From NCBI RefSeq assembly GCF_005160265.1, contig NZ_CP039865.1:4116828-4180827 (forward strand): DNA of 64,000 nt, given 5' to 3'. The stretch is from Phreatobacter aquaticus. GTDB taxonomy: Bacteria; Pseudomonadota; Alphaproteobacteria; Rhizobiales; Phreatobacteraceae. Made by a program: the position numbers and the translations under genes. Below are positions 16,119 to 24,644 of this stretch, piece by piece; the first letter of the stretch is position 1, and each line of letters begins with the position of its first letter. Under the pieces are notes generated by a model. The model was given only the letters and a program-made list of their open reading frames with translations. It did no database searches and was not told the DNA's origin.

Positions 16119-17597
16119 TCAGGCCGCACCGTCGCCATGCGCGACATAGCCCATGGTGAGCAGGTCGATCCGCTTGTCGACATCGCGCCGGCCCGGCAGC
16201 CGGGCATCGAGCCGATCGGCCAGCAAGGCCAGCCGCGAACCTTCCGGAAGGCTGAGCGCAAGACGCCGAAGCCTGGGCGCAACACCCGGCTCGACCCCGT
16301 CGAGCACGATCAGCAGGGCTTCCAGAGCCACATCGTCGCAGGCGGGAAAGCCGGCGGCGGCAAGAAATGCAGGGATCAGGCCTGGCCCCTCGATCGCCGG
16401 CAGTGACGCGCCGGCCGCCCTGAGTTCGGCCGCACATTCGGGCGGCCCCAGCTTGCGGCCGATCCAATGACCGGGCTCACCCTCGTTCAACAGGAGGGTC
16501 GGGCCAAATCCGCCCTCGATCACCAGGGAGAAGCGCGCCGCGCCGGGTGAGGACGTGCCGGAATCCATGGCATCGATGACCGCCCAGTTGCGCAGGACCG
16601 CATCGCGGCCAACACCGATCTCGCCATGGGCGAGCAATTGGAGCGGCAGCGTGCGATCCGCTGCCAGATGGAGATCAAACAGGCCGCCGGCGAGCTCCGC
16701 CTCGCGCGCCCGGGCTGCGGGCCCACGCGGCGGCCCGTGGAAGATGCGCCCGCTCCATAACTGCTCCAGCTCCTGGAGATAGCGCAGGCAATCGGCCTCG
16801 TGCTGGAAATTGGCAACCGCCACCTGTGCGTCCCCGAGGCTCCATTTGGCGCTGGTGCGATGCTGGAACAGCGGCCGTCCCTCGAGATCGCACTGGAACA
16901 GCACACGCGGATCGACGAAGGGCGCATGCGGCACACGCGCGAACGGCGCCTCCTCCAGAAGCCAGCCGATCAGGAACGTGTCCTTGTCGCCATAGATGAT
17001 CCCGTAGAACTGGTCGGCCTGCTCGTTCAGCCGCAACACCCGCTCAAGGGTGCCGGCGTGTCGGCGGCGGTCGACCAGCAGCTGGCCGCTTTCCAACGAC
17101 GGCATCTGGCGGGGCGGCAGGCCCACCAGCGCCCAGACCGGGTTGTCGGCACGCAGATCGACAATGTCGGGCCAGAACACCGCTCCGGTCTCCCGGTAGG
17201 CCGGCCAGTCGAACAGCGGGGCGGGATCGCGTACCGGCACCTGGTCGGCGTCGAGCATCAACACCTCGGCAAGCCCGGTTCGCGCCAGCGCGAAGGCCTT
17301 GAGCTGCCAGCCGTCCCGGATCAGCCCGCCCTCGGTGGCGATCATTGCGGAGGCATCGATCACCGTCACGCCATGCGCCGCCAGCAGCGCCGCCATGGCC
17401 GGCGACATCTCGGCCGCTCCCATGTGCCAGACCTCGATCGGCAGCGAGCAGCCAAGCGTGTCGCGCAGCACGCGGATCAGCACATAGGCATTGGTGAACA
17501 TGCGCGCGCCGCCGGCGCAGACCAGGATGCCCTGCCCGGTCCCGGTCATCGGGCTTTCAGGCGAGGCTTGGCCGATGCCGTCTGTCGGTACGCCCAT
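16119..17597 (-). CDS. Putative mannosyltransferase, GT71/Mannosyl_trans3-like (copy 2)
   Basis: 492 residues. It shares with copy 1 (13717) the segments GILVCAGGARMFTNAYVLI, LPIEVWHMGAAEM, VLMLDADQVPV and QHRTSAKWSLGD, so the pair are paralogues. It carries an extra C-terminal part of about 100 residues with Leu-rich helices. ATG 17597 has a GGAT just upstream. It is the first gene of the minus-strand cluster and divergent from the FkbM gene at 17704, so the 106 bp between them should hold the promoter. Acceptor unknown. Confidence 0.75.
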   Translation of the reverse strand: MGVPTDGIGQASPESPMTGTGQGILVCAGGARMFTNAYVLIRVLRDTLGCSLPIEVWHMGAAEMSPAMAALLAAHGVTVIDASAMIATEGGLIRDGWQLKAFALARTGLAEVLMLDADQVPVRDPAPLFDWPAYRETGAVFWPDIVDLRADNPVWALVGLPPRQMPSLESGQLLVDRRRHAGTLERVLRLNEQADQFYGIIYGDKDTFLIGWLLEEAPFARVPHAPFVDPRVLFQCDLEGRPLFQHRTSAKWSLGDAQVAVANFQHEADCLRYLQELEQLWSGRIFHGPPRGPAARAREAELAGGLFDLHLAADRTLPLQLLAHGEIGVGRDAVLRNWAVIDAMDSGTSSPGAARFSLVIEGGFGPTLLLNEGEPGHWIGRKLGPPECAAELRAAGASLPAIEGPGLIPAFLAAAGFPACDDVALEALLIVLDGVEPGVAPRLRRLALSLPEGSRLALLADRLDARLPGRRDVDKRIDLLTMGYVAHGDGAA

Positions 17598-17703
17598 GAT
17601 ATGCTGATATCCCCTGCCCGGCCGGATGATCCGGTGCCCATCCGGCTTGCGCAAGTCCCGGTCGCCTCGCACTATCCGCGCTTCATGCCGCAGGAGCTGC
17701 CGC

Positions 17704-18561
17704 TTGACCATCCGTTCATGGCTGCGGCGCGCGGCCAATGTCCTGCCCGTGCTCGGGCCGCTGCTCAAGGACCGGGCAAGGCTGGCGGCGGAACGGGACC
17801 GCTTCGCCTCGATTGCCGGCCACATGGCGCATCTGCATCACCGCGTGCTCGCCGAGCGGGCCGGCCTCAAGCTGCTGCTCGACACCCGCTCGCTGGTCGA
17901 TTGGCATGTCTTCATCGAGAATGCGTGGGAGCCCCGGCAGATCGACATGATGATGGCCGCCGCCCGCTCATTCAGCGGCGATCCCCGGCCCAAGATCTTC
18001 CTCGATATCGGCGCCTGCTGGGGGCTCTATGCGCTGAAAGCCCATGCCCTCGGCCTGTTCGACCGGATCATCTGTTTCGAGCCCGACCGGATGAACGCCG
18101 CTCAGCTGGAGGCGCAGCTGTTCCTCAACGAGGCGGGCTATACAATAGAGATTGACCGCCGCGCGGTGTCGAACCGCTCCGGCACGGCCAGGCTGGAACG
18201 CGCCGGCGACAGGGCCGACCACAACCGCGGCGCCGCTCACCTGACCACCGACGAGGCGGCCAGCGAACCGGTCGAAACCGTCGCGCTCGACGATCTGTTC
18301 GACATCCGCGACCATATCCTGTTCATCAAGCTCGACGTCGAACGCCACGAGGCCGAGGCGCTGGAAGGCATGGCCCGGCTGATCGCCAACAACCATGTCT
18401 ACCTGCAGGTCGAGATCTGGCCGGATCGGATCGACGCCATCTGGCCGCTCGTGCCACCGTCCCTCCGCCATCGGGCAAGCATCGACATGGACCATGTGTT
18501 CACCAGCTTCGATCCGCCCTCGGGCCTCTTCCCGCCTCTTGCATCCGACCTTGCCAGGTAG
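17704..18561 (+). CDS. FkbM-family methyltransferase
   Basis: About 285 residues. The SAM-binding motif FLDIGACWGLYALKA is followed by IICFEPDRMN and, further on, the FkbM-type VALDDLFDI...LFIKLDVERHEAEALEG. FkbM proteins methylate hydroxyl groups of sugars and natural products. The start is set at TTG 17704 because AGGAG lies 7 bases upstream; the ATG at 17626 would add 26 Arg/Ser-rich residues and has no ribosome site. It is followed 9 bp later by an Anp1-like glycosyltransferase, suggesting methylated sugar on the same product. Confidence 0.8.
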   Translation: MTIRSWLRRAANVLPVLGPLLKDRARLAAERDRFASIAGHMAHLHHRVLAERAGLKLLLDTRSLVDWHVFIENAWEPRQIDMMMAAARSFSGDPRPKIFLDIGACWGLYALKAHALGLFDRIICFEPDRMNAAQLEAQLFLNEAGYTIEIDRRAVSNRSGTARLERAGDRADHNRGAAHLTTDEAASEPVETVALDDLFDIRDHILFIKLDVERHEAEALEGMARLIANNHVYLQVEIWPDRIDAIWPLVPPSLRHRASIDMDHVFTSFDPPSGLFPPLASDLAR

Positions 18562-18570
18562 CCCCCCCGC

Positions 18571-19338
18571 ATGTCCGACAGCCTGCCCAACCTCCTCATT
18601 CTCACGCCGGTCAAGAACGCCGCGCGCCATCTTCCAGGCTATCTCGATCTGGTGGAACGCCTGACCGTTCCCCAGGAGCGGCTGGCCATCGGCTTTCTGG
18701 AAAGCGACAGCACCGATGGGACGTTCGAGGCGCTGGAAGCCGCCCGTCCTCGGCTGGAAGCGCGGTTCAACCGCATGACCCTCGTCAAGCGCGACTATGG
18801 GTTCCGCATGCCGGAGGGCGTGCCCCGCTGGGCCCCGGCCTATCAGCTGATCCGGCGCGCCAATCTGGCCCGCGCCCGCAATCAGCTGCTGTTCCGTGCA
18901 CTGCGCGACGAGGATTGGGTTCTGTGGCTGGATGTCGACGTGGTCGACTATCCCGCCGACCTGATCGAGCGGCTGCTCGCATACCAGCTGGACATCGTCC
19001 ATCCCCATTGCGTGATCGAGCCGGGCGGCAAGACCTTCGACCTCAATGCCTGGCGCGACAATGGCACCAGGACCATGCACGACCTGAGGGGCACCGGCCG
19101 CCCTGTCCGGCTCGATGCTGTCGGCGGCACGGTGCTGCTGGTGCGGGCTGATCTCCACCGCGACGGCCTGATCTTCCCGGCCTTCCGCTATGGCGCCGGC
19201 AGCCCGACCGCCCGCGACAAGCATCCGCTCTGGGGGCGTGGCGAGATCGAAACGGAAGGCTTCGGCGTGCTGGCCCACGATATGGGGTTGCAATGCTGGG
19301 GTCTGCCCGATCTCGAGGTACGGCACGCGCCCGAGTGA
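18571..19338 (+). CDS. Glycosyltransferase, Anp1/GT62-like
   Basis: 255 residues. It begins LLILTPVKNAARHLPGYL, has GFLESDSTDGTFEAL and the metal-binding DWVLWLDVDVVDYP, and later DAVGGTVLLVRADLHRDG. This order is that of the Anp1 (GT62) mannosyltransferases best known from yeast mannan polymerase, with bacterial relatives. ATG 18571 follows the FkbM stop by 9 bp. It converges on the molybdenum-hydroxylase gene. Likely part of the glycosylation set of the peptide cluster. Confidence 0.8.
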   Translation: MSDSLPNLLILTPVKNAARHLPGYLDLVERLTVPQERLAIGFLESDSTDGTFEALEAARPRLEARFNRMTLVKRDYGFRMPEGVPRWAPAYQLIRRANLARARNQLLFRALRDEDWVLWLDVDVVDYPADLIERLLAYQLDIVHPHCVIEPGGKTFDLNAWRDNGTRTMHDLRGTGRPVRLDAVGGTVLLVRADLHRDGLIFPAFRYGAGSPTARDKHPLWGRGEIETEGFGVLAHDMGLQCWGLPDLEVRHAPE

Positions 19339-19344
19339 GCCGCC

Positions 19345-21714
19345 TCAGCCGGCGGTTCCGTGCACCGCCCGCCACAGGCTTTCCGGCGTGAACGGTTGCT
19401 CTGAGACCCAGGCCCTGTCGGGCCCCAGCGCATCGTTGATGGCATTGGAGACCGCGCCGCTCGCCCCCATCACGCCGCCCTCCGACATGCCCTTCATACC
19501 GCCGGGCGTCAGTCGGTTCGGTCGGTTGAGCGGCACGACCTCGATATCAGGCAGGTCGGTGGCGCGCGCCACCGCATAGTCCATGAACGAGCCCGCGAGC
19601 ATCTGGCCATCGGCGCCATAGGCGCAGCGCTCCATCAAGGCACCTGACAGGCCCATGCCGACGGCGCCATGCACCTGCCCCTCGACGATGGCGGGATTGA
19701 TCTCGACGCCGCAATCATGGGCCACGACATAGCGCAGGATGCTCAAGGTGCCCGTGCTCGGCTCGATCTCGACCAGGCAGGCATGGGTGGCATTGGCATA
19801 GGTCATGGCCGGCGGATCGAAGGCTGCCGTCACATGCAGGCCCGGCTCCATGCCCTCGGGCAGGCTCAGCGGATCGAGATGCGCGCTGCGGGCGAGGCCG
19901 GCGAGCGTCTGGCCAGTCGCCGTCCATTGACCTTCGACCAGCCGCAGCACCGCGCCATCGGCGAGCGTCAGGCCTTCCGACCCGTTGAGATTCAGCTGAT
20001 GGGCGGCAATCGCCAGGAGCTTGTCGCGCAGCCGGCGCGCCGCGATCAGCACCACGCCACCACCCGCCGTGCCGCCCCGCGCCCCGCGGCTGCCCATGCC
20101 ATAGGGCGCGATATCGGTATGGCCGAGCTGGACGGCGATATCCTCGATCCGGGCGCCGAGGCCTTCCGCCGCGCATTGGGCGAGCGTCGTCTCGTAGCCC
20201 TGCCCCGACCCCATGATGCCGCAGGAGACGAAGACCGCCCCCGACGGCTCGACCCGCACCGTTGCGGTCTCGTGGCCGGAGCCTGCAATGCCGGCATTCT
20301 TGTAGAATTTCGAGCCATAGGTGGTGGGCTCGACCACCGTGCAGAAGCCGATGCCGGTCAGCCTTCCGGCGCGGCGGGCGCGCTTCTGTTCGGCCCTGAG
20401 ATCGGCATAGCCGATCGCGGCGACGGCGGACTCCAGCGTCTCGGCCGGCGTCACGTCGACATAGGTCTCGCCGGTGATCGTCACGAAGGGCAGATCGGCT
20501 GAGGTGATCGTGTTGCGGCGGCGCACCGTCACCGGATCCAGCCCGAGATCGCGGGCAATATGGTCCATCGTGCCCTCCATGATCCAGGAGGCGCTCGCCA
20601 TCGGCGCGCGCATCGGTCCGGAGGGGCACTTGTTGGACAGATAGACCTTCACGTCATAGCCATAGGCCGGCACGCGATAGGGCCCGGGCAGGATCAAGGC
20701 CACCACGCGCGCCATGTAATTGGCCGGGAAGAAGCAATAGGCGCCGACATCGGCCTCCATCCGCGCTTCCAGCCCGAGCAGTCGCCCGTCGCGGGTGACG
20801 GCCGCGCGCGTGACGATCGTCTCCTCGCGGGCATGCAGCGCCGCCATCAGGTTCTCGCCGCGCTCTTCCTGCCAGCGCACCGGGCGCTCCAGCGCCATGG
20901 CGAGCGCCGCGATGGTCAGTTCCTCGCGGAGCAGCGCGATCTTCTGGCCGAACCCGCCGCCCATGTCGGGCGAGATAACGGTCACCTGGCCCTCGCTGAG
21001 GCCAAGCCTGCCGGCCAGCGCCGAGCGCAGCGGATGTGGCGCCTGGTTGCCGGTCCGCACCGTCAGGTGGCGGCGGCCGGCATCCCATTCGGCGACAATG
21101 CCGCGCGGCTCCATCGGCACATGGGTCTGGCGCGCCTGCGAAAACCGCGCCTCGACGATACGGTCGGCCTTGGCGAAGGCCTGCGCCAGTTCGCCCTTTT
21201 CGAAGGTCTGGTGCGAGGCGAGATTGGTCGGCAGGGCCGGATCGACCGGTTCGCCGGTCTCCGCCATGCCGGCAGCCGCCGGGCGCTCGGCATAGTCGAT
21301 GACGACAGCCTCCGCCGCGTCGCGGGCGATGGCGAGCGTCTCGGCCACGACCACAGCCGCGAGATCACCGACGAAGCGCACCTTGTCGACCGGAAAGGGC
21401 GGCACGTCGACCGGCTTCAGCCCCTCGATCGGCGGCGCCATGCGCAAGGTCGAGGCGCGCGCCGCGACATCCCGGCCGGTCCACACCGCAACAACGCCCG
21501 GCATGGCCAGCGCCTCGGCCGCGTCGATGCTGACAATGTCGGCATGCGGATAGGGAGACCGGACGAAGACCGCATGCAGCGCGCGCGGCACCGCGATATC
21601 GGCGAGATAGCGGCCGCGGCCGGTGAGAAAGCGTTCGTCCTCGCTCCGCCGGACATCCGCGCCGATGCCGCCCGAGGATCGCGGCGTGCCATCGTCGGGG
21701 ATTGGCCCCCTCAT
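19345..21714 (-). CDS. Xanthine dehydrogenase/aldehyde oxidase family, molybdopterin-binding subunit
   Basis: 789 residues, the length of a stand-alone large subunit. The N-terminal a/b hammerhead domain (GRGRYLADIAVPRALHAVFV) and molybdopterin segments DMGGGFGQK and the C-terminal KGMSEGGVMGASGA, with the expected active-site Glu, are intact. The usual AYRGAGR loop is replaced by GPMRAPMASAS, so substrate specificity should differ from known CO, xanthine or isoquinoline enzymes. Neither the [2Fe-2S] nor the FAD subunit gene is in the window. Its start overlaps the sugar ABC ATPase stop (ATGA), so it is the last gene of that operon. Confidence 0.9.
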   Translation of the reverse strand: MRGPIPDDGTPRSSGGIGADVRRSEDERFLTGRGRYLADIAVPRALHAVFVRSPYPHADIVSIDAAEALAMPGVVAVWTGRDVAARASTLRMAPPIEGLKPVDVPPFPVDKVRFVGDLAAVVVAETLAIARDAAEAVVIDYAERPAAAGMAETGEPVDPALPTNLASHQTFEKGELAQAFAKADRIVEARFSQARQTHVPMEPRGIVAEWDAGRRHLTVRTGNQAPHPLRSALAGRLGLSEGQVTVISPDMGGGFGQKIALLREELTIAALAMALERPVRWQEERGENLMAALHAREETIVTRAAVTRDGRLLGLEARMEADVGAYCFFPANYMARVVALILPGPYRVPAYGYDVKVYLSNKCPSGPMRAPMASASWIMEGTMDHIARDLGLDPVTVRRRNTITSADLPFVTITGETYVDVTPAETLESAVAAIGYADLRAEQKRARRAGRLTGIGFCTVVEPTTYGSKFYKNAGIAGSGHETATVRVEPSGAVFVSCGIMGSGQGYETTLAQCAAEGLGARIEDIAVQLGHTDIAPYGMGSRGARGGTAGGGVVLIAARRLRDKLLAIAAHQLNLNGSEGLTLADGAVLRLVEGQWTATGQTLAGLARSAHLDPLSLPEGMEPGLHVTAAFDPPAMTYANATHACLVEIEPSTGTLSILRYVVAHDCGVEINPAIVEGQVHGAVGMGLSGALMERCAYGADGQMLAGSFMDYAVARATDLPDIEVVPLNRPNRLTPGGMKGMSEGGVMGASGAVSNAINDALGPDRAWVSEQPFTPESLWRAVHGTAG

Positions 21715-22793
21715 GATGCCGAGGCGAGCCGCTGCTCGCTCGTGGCGTCGAAGAGATGCAGCCGTGCCGGTTCGACCGCCAGCGACAGCCGGTCGCCGAT
21801 CGCAAGGCTCTGGTCCTTGGAGGCGCGCACGACCAGATCCACACCGGCCACCGAGAGGTCGATATGCTGCTCGGACCCGAGCGGCGAGACCAGTGTCACC
21901 GCGCCGGCAAGACCGGAGCCCTCGCCAGTGAGGATCGCATCCTCGGCACGCAGGCCCAGCACGACCTTCCGGCCACCCTGCCCGGCCGCCAAAGCCGGAT
22001 CGACCGCAAGCTGGAAATCGCCCCGCACGAATGTCGGCCCGCCGGGGTCGTCCACCAGTTCGCCCTCGACGAAGTTCATCTGCGGGCTGCCGAGGAAGCT
22101 CGCGACGAACCTGTTGGCGGGGCGGTTGTAGATCACATCCGGCGTATCGAGCTGCTGGACCACGCCATCGCGCATCACCGTGATCCGGTCGGCGAGCGTC
22201 AGCGCCTCGGCCTGATCATGGGTGACGTAGACGAAGGTCGTTCCCATCGAGAGGTGCAGCTTCTTGATCAGCGAGCGCATGGAGACGCGCAAGGCCGCAT
22301 CGAGGTTCGACAGGGGCTCGTCCATCAGGAAGACGCTCGGCTGGCGCACCAGCGCGCGCCCCAGCGCCACACGCTGGCGCTGGCCGCCCGACAGCTGATG
22401 CGGCTTCCGATCCAGAAGATGGGTGATTTCAAGCTGTTCGGCGGCAGCCTTCACCTTGGCATCGACGCTGGCCTGATCCTCGCCGCGCAGCCTCAGCCCG
22501 AAGGCGATGTTGTCGAACACGCTCTTCTGCGGATAGAGCGCATAGGACTGGAACACCATGGCGATTTCCCGCTTGTGCGGCGGGATGAAGGTGACCTTGC
22601 GGTCGTCGAACCAGATGTCGCCCTCGGAAATCTCCTCTAGGCCCGCAATGATGTTGAGTGTCGTGGTCTTGCCGCAGCCCGACGGCCCGAGAAACACCAT
22701 GAACTCGCGGTCGCGGATATCGAGGTCGAGCTTCTGGAGGGCGGTCACCGATCCATAGTTCTTGGTGACCCCGTCGAGCCGGATGCGCGCCAT
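21711..22793 (-). CDS. Sugar ABC transporter ATP-binding protein (MalK/UgpC family)
   Basis: 360 residues. Walker A GPSGCGKTTT, signature LSGGQRQRVALGRAL, Walker B VFLMDEPLSNLD and the H-loop THDQAEALTLADR are all present, followed by the C-terminal OB-fold (TOBE) region from about 240. This powers uptake with the two permeases immediately upstream. The start is 3 bp after the permease stop. Substrate unknown; MalK-like members serve di- and oligosaccharides or polyols. Confidence 0.95.
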   Translation of the reverse strand: MARIRLDGVTKNYGSVTALQKLDLDIRDREFMVFLGPSGCGKTTTLNIIAGLEEISEGDIWFDDRKVTFIPPHKREIAMVFQSYALYPQKSVFDNIAFGLRLRGEDQASVDAKVKAAAEQLEITHLLDRKPHQLSGGQRQRVALGRALVRQPSVFLMDEPLSNLDAALRVSMRSLIKKLHLSMGTTFVYVTHDQAEALTLADRITVMRDGVVQQLDTPDVIYNRPANRFVASFLGSPQMNFVEGELVDDPGGPTFVRGDFQLAVDPALAAGQGGRKVVLGLRAEDAILTGEGSGLAGAVTLVSPLGSEQHIDLSVAGVDLVVRASKDQSLAIGDRLSLAVEPARLHLFDATSEQRLASAS

Positions 22794-22796
22794 GGA

Positions 22797-23738
22797 TCAA
22801 CCCTTCACTGCGCCGGCGGTCAGGCCGGAAACGATATAGCGCTCGAACATCATGGCGAGCACGACCGGCGGCACGATGGCGATGACGCCCGCCGCATTGA
22901 CGAACGAGAAGCTCGTCGTGAAATCCATCACGAAGCCGGAAATGACGATCGGCAGCGTCTGCGACGTGATGTTCTGGGTCAGGATCAGCGCGAAGATGAA
23001 CTCGTTCCAGCTGGTGAGAAACGCAAACATCACGGAGGCCACCAGGGCTGGCAGCGACAGCGGCAGATAGACGTGGCGCAGCGCCTGGACATGCGAGCAG
23101 CCGTCCGCCCTGGCGGCGCGATAGAGATCGCGCGGGATCTGCTCGAAGTACGAGATGAGGATGAAGATCGTGAACGGCACGGTGACCGCGAGATAGGTGA
23201 CGATCAGCGCGAAGCGCGTGTTGACGAGGTCGAGGTTCCGCATGACCAGGAACAGCGGCACGATCAGCGCGATATCGGGGATCACCCGCGTCACAAGGAT
23301 CGTGTAGAGCGCCGCCTGCCGCCCCTTGAAGTGGATCACCGCAATCGCATAGGCGGCCGTGATCGACACGACGAGATTGAGGATCGCGACCCACATCCCG
23401 ACCGTGAAACTGTTCCACAGCGCCGGCAGGAGGTTTTCTGCGCCCGATGGGAGGAAGCTGCCCGTGGCGGGATCGCCCTGCCGGCGTGTCTCGTAGGTGA
23501 CCTCGCGGGTCTTGGTCGAGAAGATCGCCTCGAAATTGCCGAAGGTCACTTTCGGCGGCAGCCAGTTCGGCGGCACGGCCGTGATGTCGGCTTCCGATTG
23601 CAGCGAGGACGAGACGAGCCAGGCGACGGGTCCCGCGACATAGATCACCAGCAGCGCCGAGAACAGGGTGATCAGGATCCCCCTGCCCCAGCGCTTGGCG
23701 ATCATGGCCCTGCGGCCGTCATCGGTCGCCGCACTCAT
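22797..23738 (-). CDS. Carbohydrate ABC transporter permease (MalG family)
   Basis: 313 residues with a first membrane segment at about 20-40 and five further segments in the binding-protein-dependent permease domain. The EAA loop is YRAARADGCSHVQALRHVYLP. A long periplasmic insertion lies between the first two membrane segments. It starts at ATG 23738, overlapping the other permease by 4 bases. Confidence 0.93.
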   Translation of the reverse strand: MSAATDDGRRAMIAKRWGRGILITLFSALLVIYVAGPVAWLVSSSLQSEADITAVPPNWLPPKVTFGNFEAIFSTKTREVTYETRRQGDPATGSFLPSGAENLLPALWNSFTVGMWVAILNLVVSITAAYAIAVIHFKGRQAALYTILVTRVIPDIALIVPLFLVMRNLDLVNTRFALIVTYLAVTVPFTIFILISYFEQIPRDLYRAARADGCSHVQALRHVYLPLSLPALVASVMFAFLTSWNEFIFALILTQNITSQTLPIVISGFVMDFTTSFSFVNAAGVIAIVPPVVLAMMFERYIVSGLTAGAVKG

Positions 23739-24640
23739 GCCTTGCTCCCGAAGCCGCGGATGAACAGGTAGGACAGGATGAAGGTCGCCAGCGCCAGAAC
23801 ATAGGAGAGCGCCGCGCCGATGCCGAATTTCAGGTTGCGGAAGGTCTCCACATAAATCTGCCAGGACAGGGTGTAGGAGGCGTCCCCCGGCCCGCCCTGC
23901 GTCATGATCAGGAACAGGTCGAAATGGCGGATCGAGATCATGGTTTCATAAACGAGGACCAGCATCAGGCCGGGCTTCAGTGCCGGCAGAGTCACATGCA
24001 GGAACCGCTGGAACACATTGGCGCCGTCGACGGTCGCCGCGCGATAGAGATCGTTGGAAATCGACTTCATCGACACCAGCAGCAGGATGGCGGCGAGCGG
24101 CATCTGCTTCCAGATCGCGGCATTGGCGATCATGAACAGCGTCTTGTCGGGGTCCCCCAGCCAGACGATGTATTTCTCGAGCAGGCCCAGCTGGACGAGG
24201 ATGCCGTTCAACAGGCCGTAGCCGGGATCGTAGATCCACTTCCACATCAGGCCGTTGACAATGCTCGGCGTCGCCCAGGGCAAGAGGATCAGGGCCGAGA
24301 GCAGCCGCCGTCCCGGGAAGGCCTCGTTCAGCAGCAGGGCCACGAACAGCGCCATCACCGTGGTGATCGACACGGTGACGACGGTATAGACGGTCGTTCG
24401 CTGCACTGCCGTCCAGAACAGCGGATCGGCGAAGATCCGGGCATAATTGCCAAAGCCGACGAAGGGCCGCCGCCAGGGCCTGGTCAGCACGATGTCGAAC
24501 AGGCTCGTGTAGAACGAGTAGATGATCGGATAGACGGCAACCACCATCAGCACCGCGAAGACTGGCAAGACCAGCAACGCGGCGCTGCGCTCGTCATAGC
24601 CGAACTGGCGGCCGAGCCGCTCGAGCATGCTCGTGGCCAT
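23735..24640 (-). CDS. Carbohydrate ABC transporter permease (MalF family)
   Basis: 301 residues with six predicted membrane segments and the EAA loop YRAATVDGANVFQRFLHVTL. The ATG at 24640, 4 bp after the binding-protein stop, gives a normal N-terminus (MATSMLERLGRQFGYDERSA); the longer frame would overlap the upstream gene. Confidence 0.93.
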   Translation of the reverse strand: MATSMLERLGRQFGYDERSAALLVLPVFAVLMVVAVYPIIYSFYTSLFDIVLTRPWRRPFVGFGNYARIFADPLFWTAVQRTTVYTVVTVSITTVMALFVALLLNEAFPGRRLLSALILLPWATPSIVNGLMWKWIYDPGYGLLNGILVQLGLLEKYIVWLGDPDKTLFMIANAAIWKQMPLAAILLLVSMKSISNDLYRAATVDGANVFQRFLHVTLPALKPGLMLVLVYETMISIRHFDLFLIMTQGGPGDASYTLSWQIYVETFRNLKFGIGAALSYVLALATFILSYLFIRGFGSKA

Positions 24641-24644
24641 GGGA

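Noticed and set aside
7431-19338. Lasso peptide biosynthetic cluster
   Set aside because: Nucleotidyltransferase, HprK-related and PqqD-like proteins are shared with lasso clusters, but no asparagine-synthase-like cyclase or B2-type protease is present and the peptides lack a lasso-type core with a ring-forming acidic residue after a processing site.
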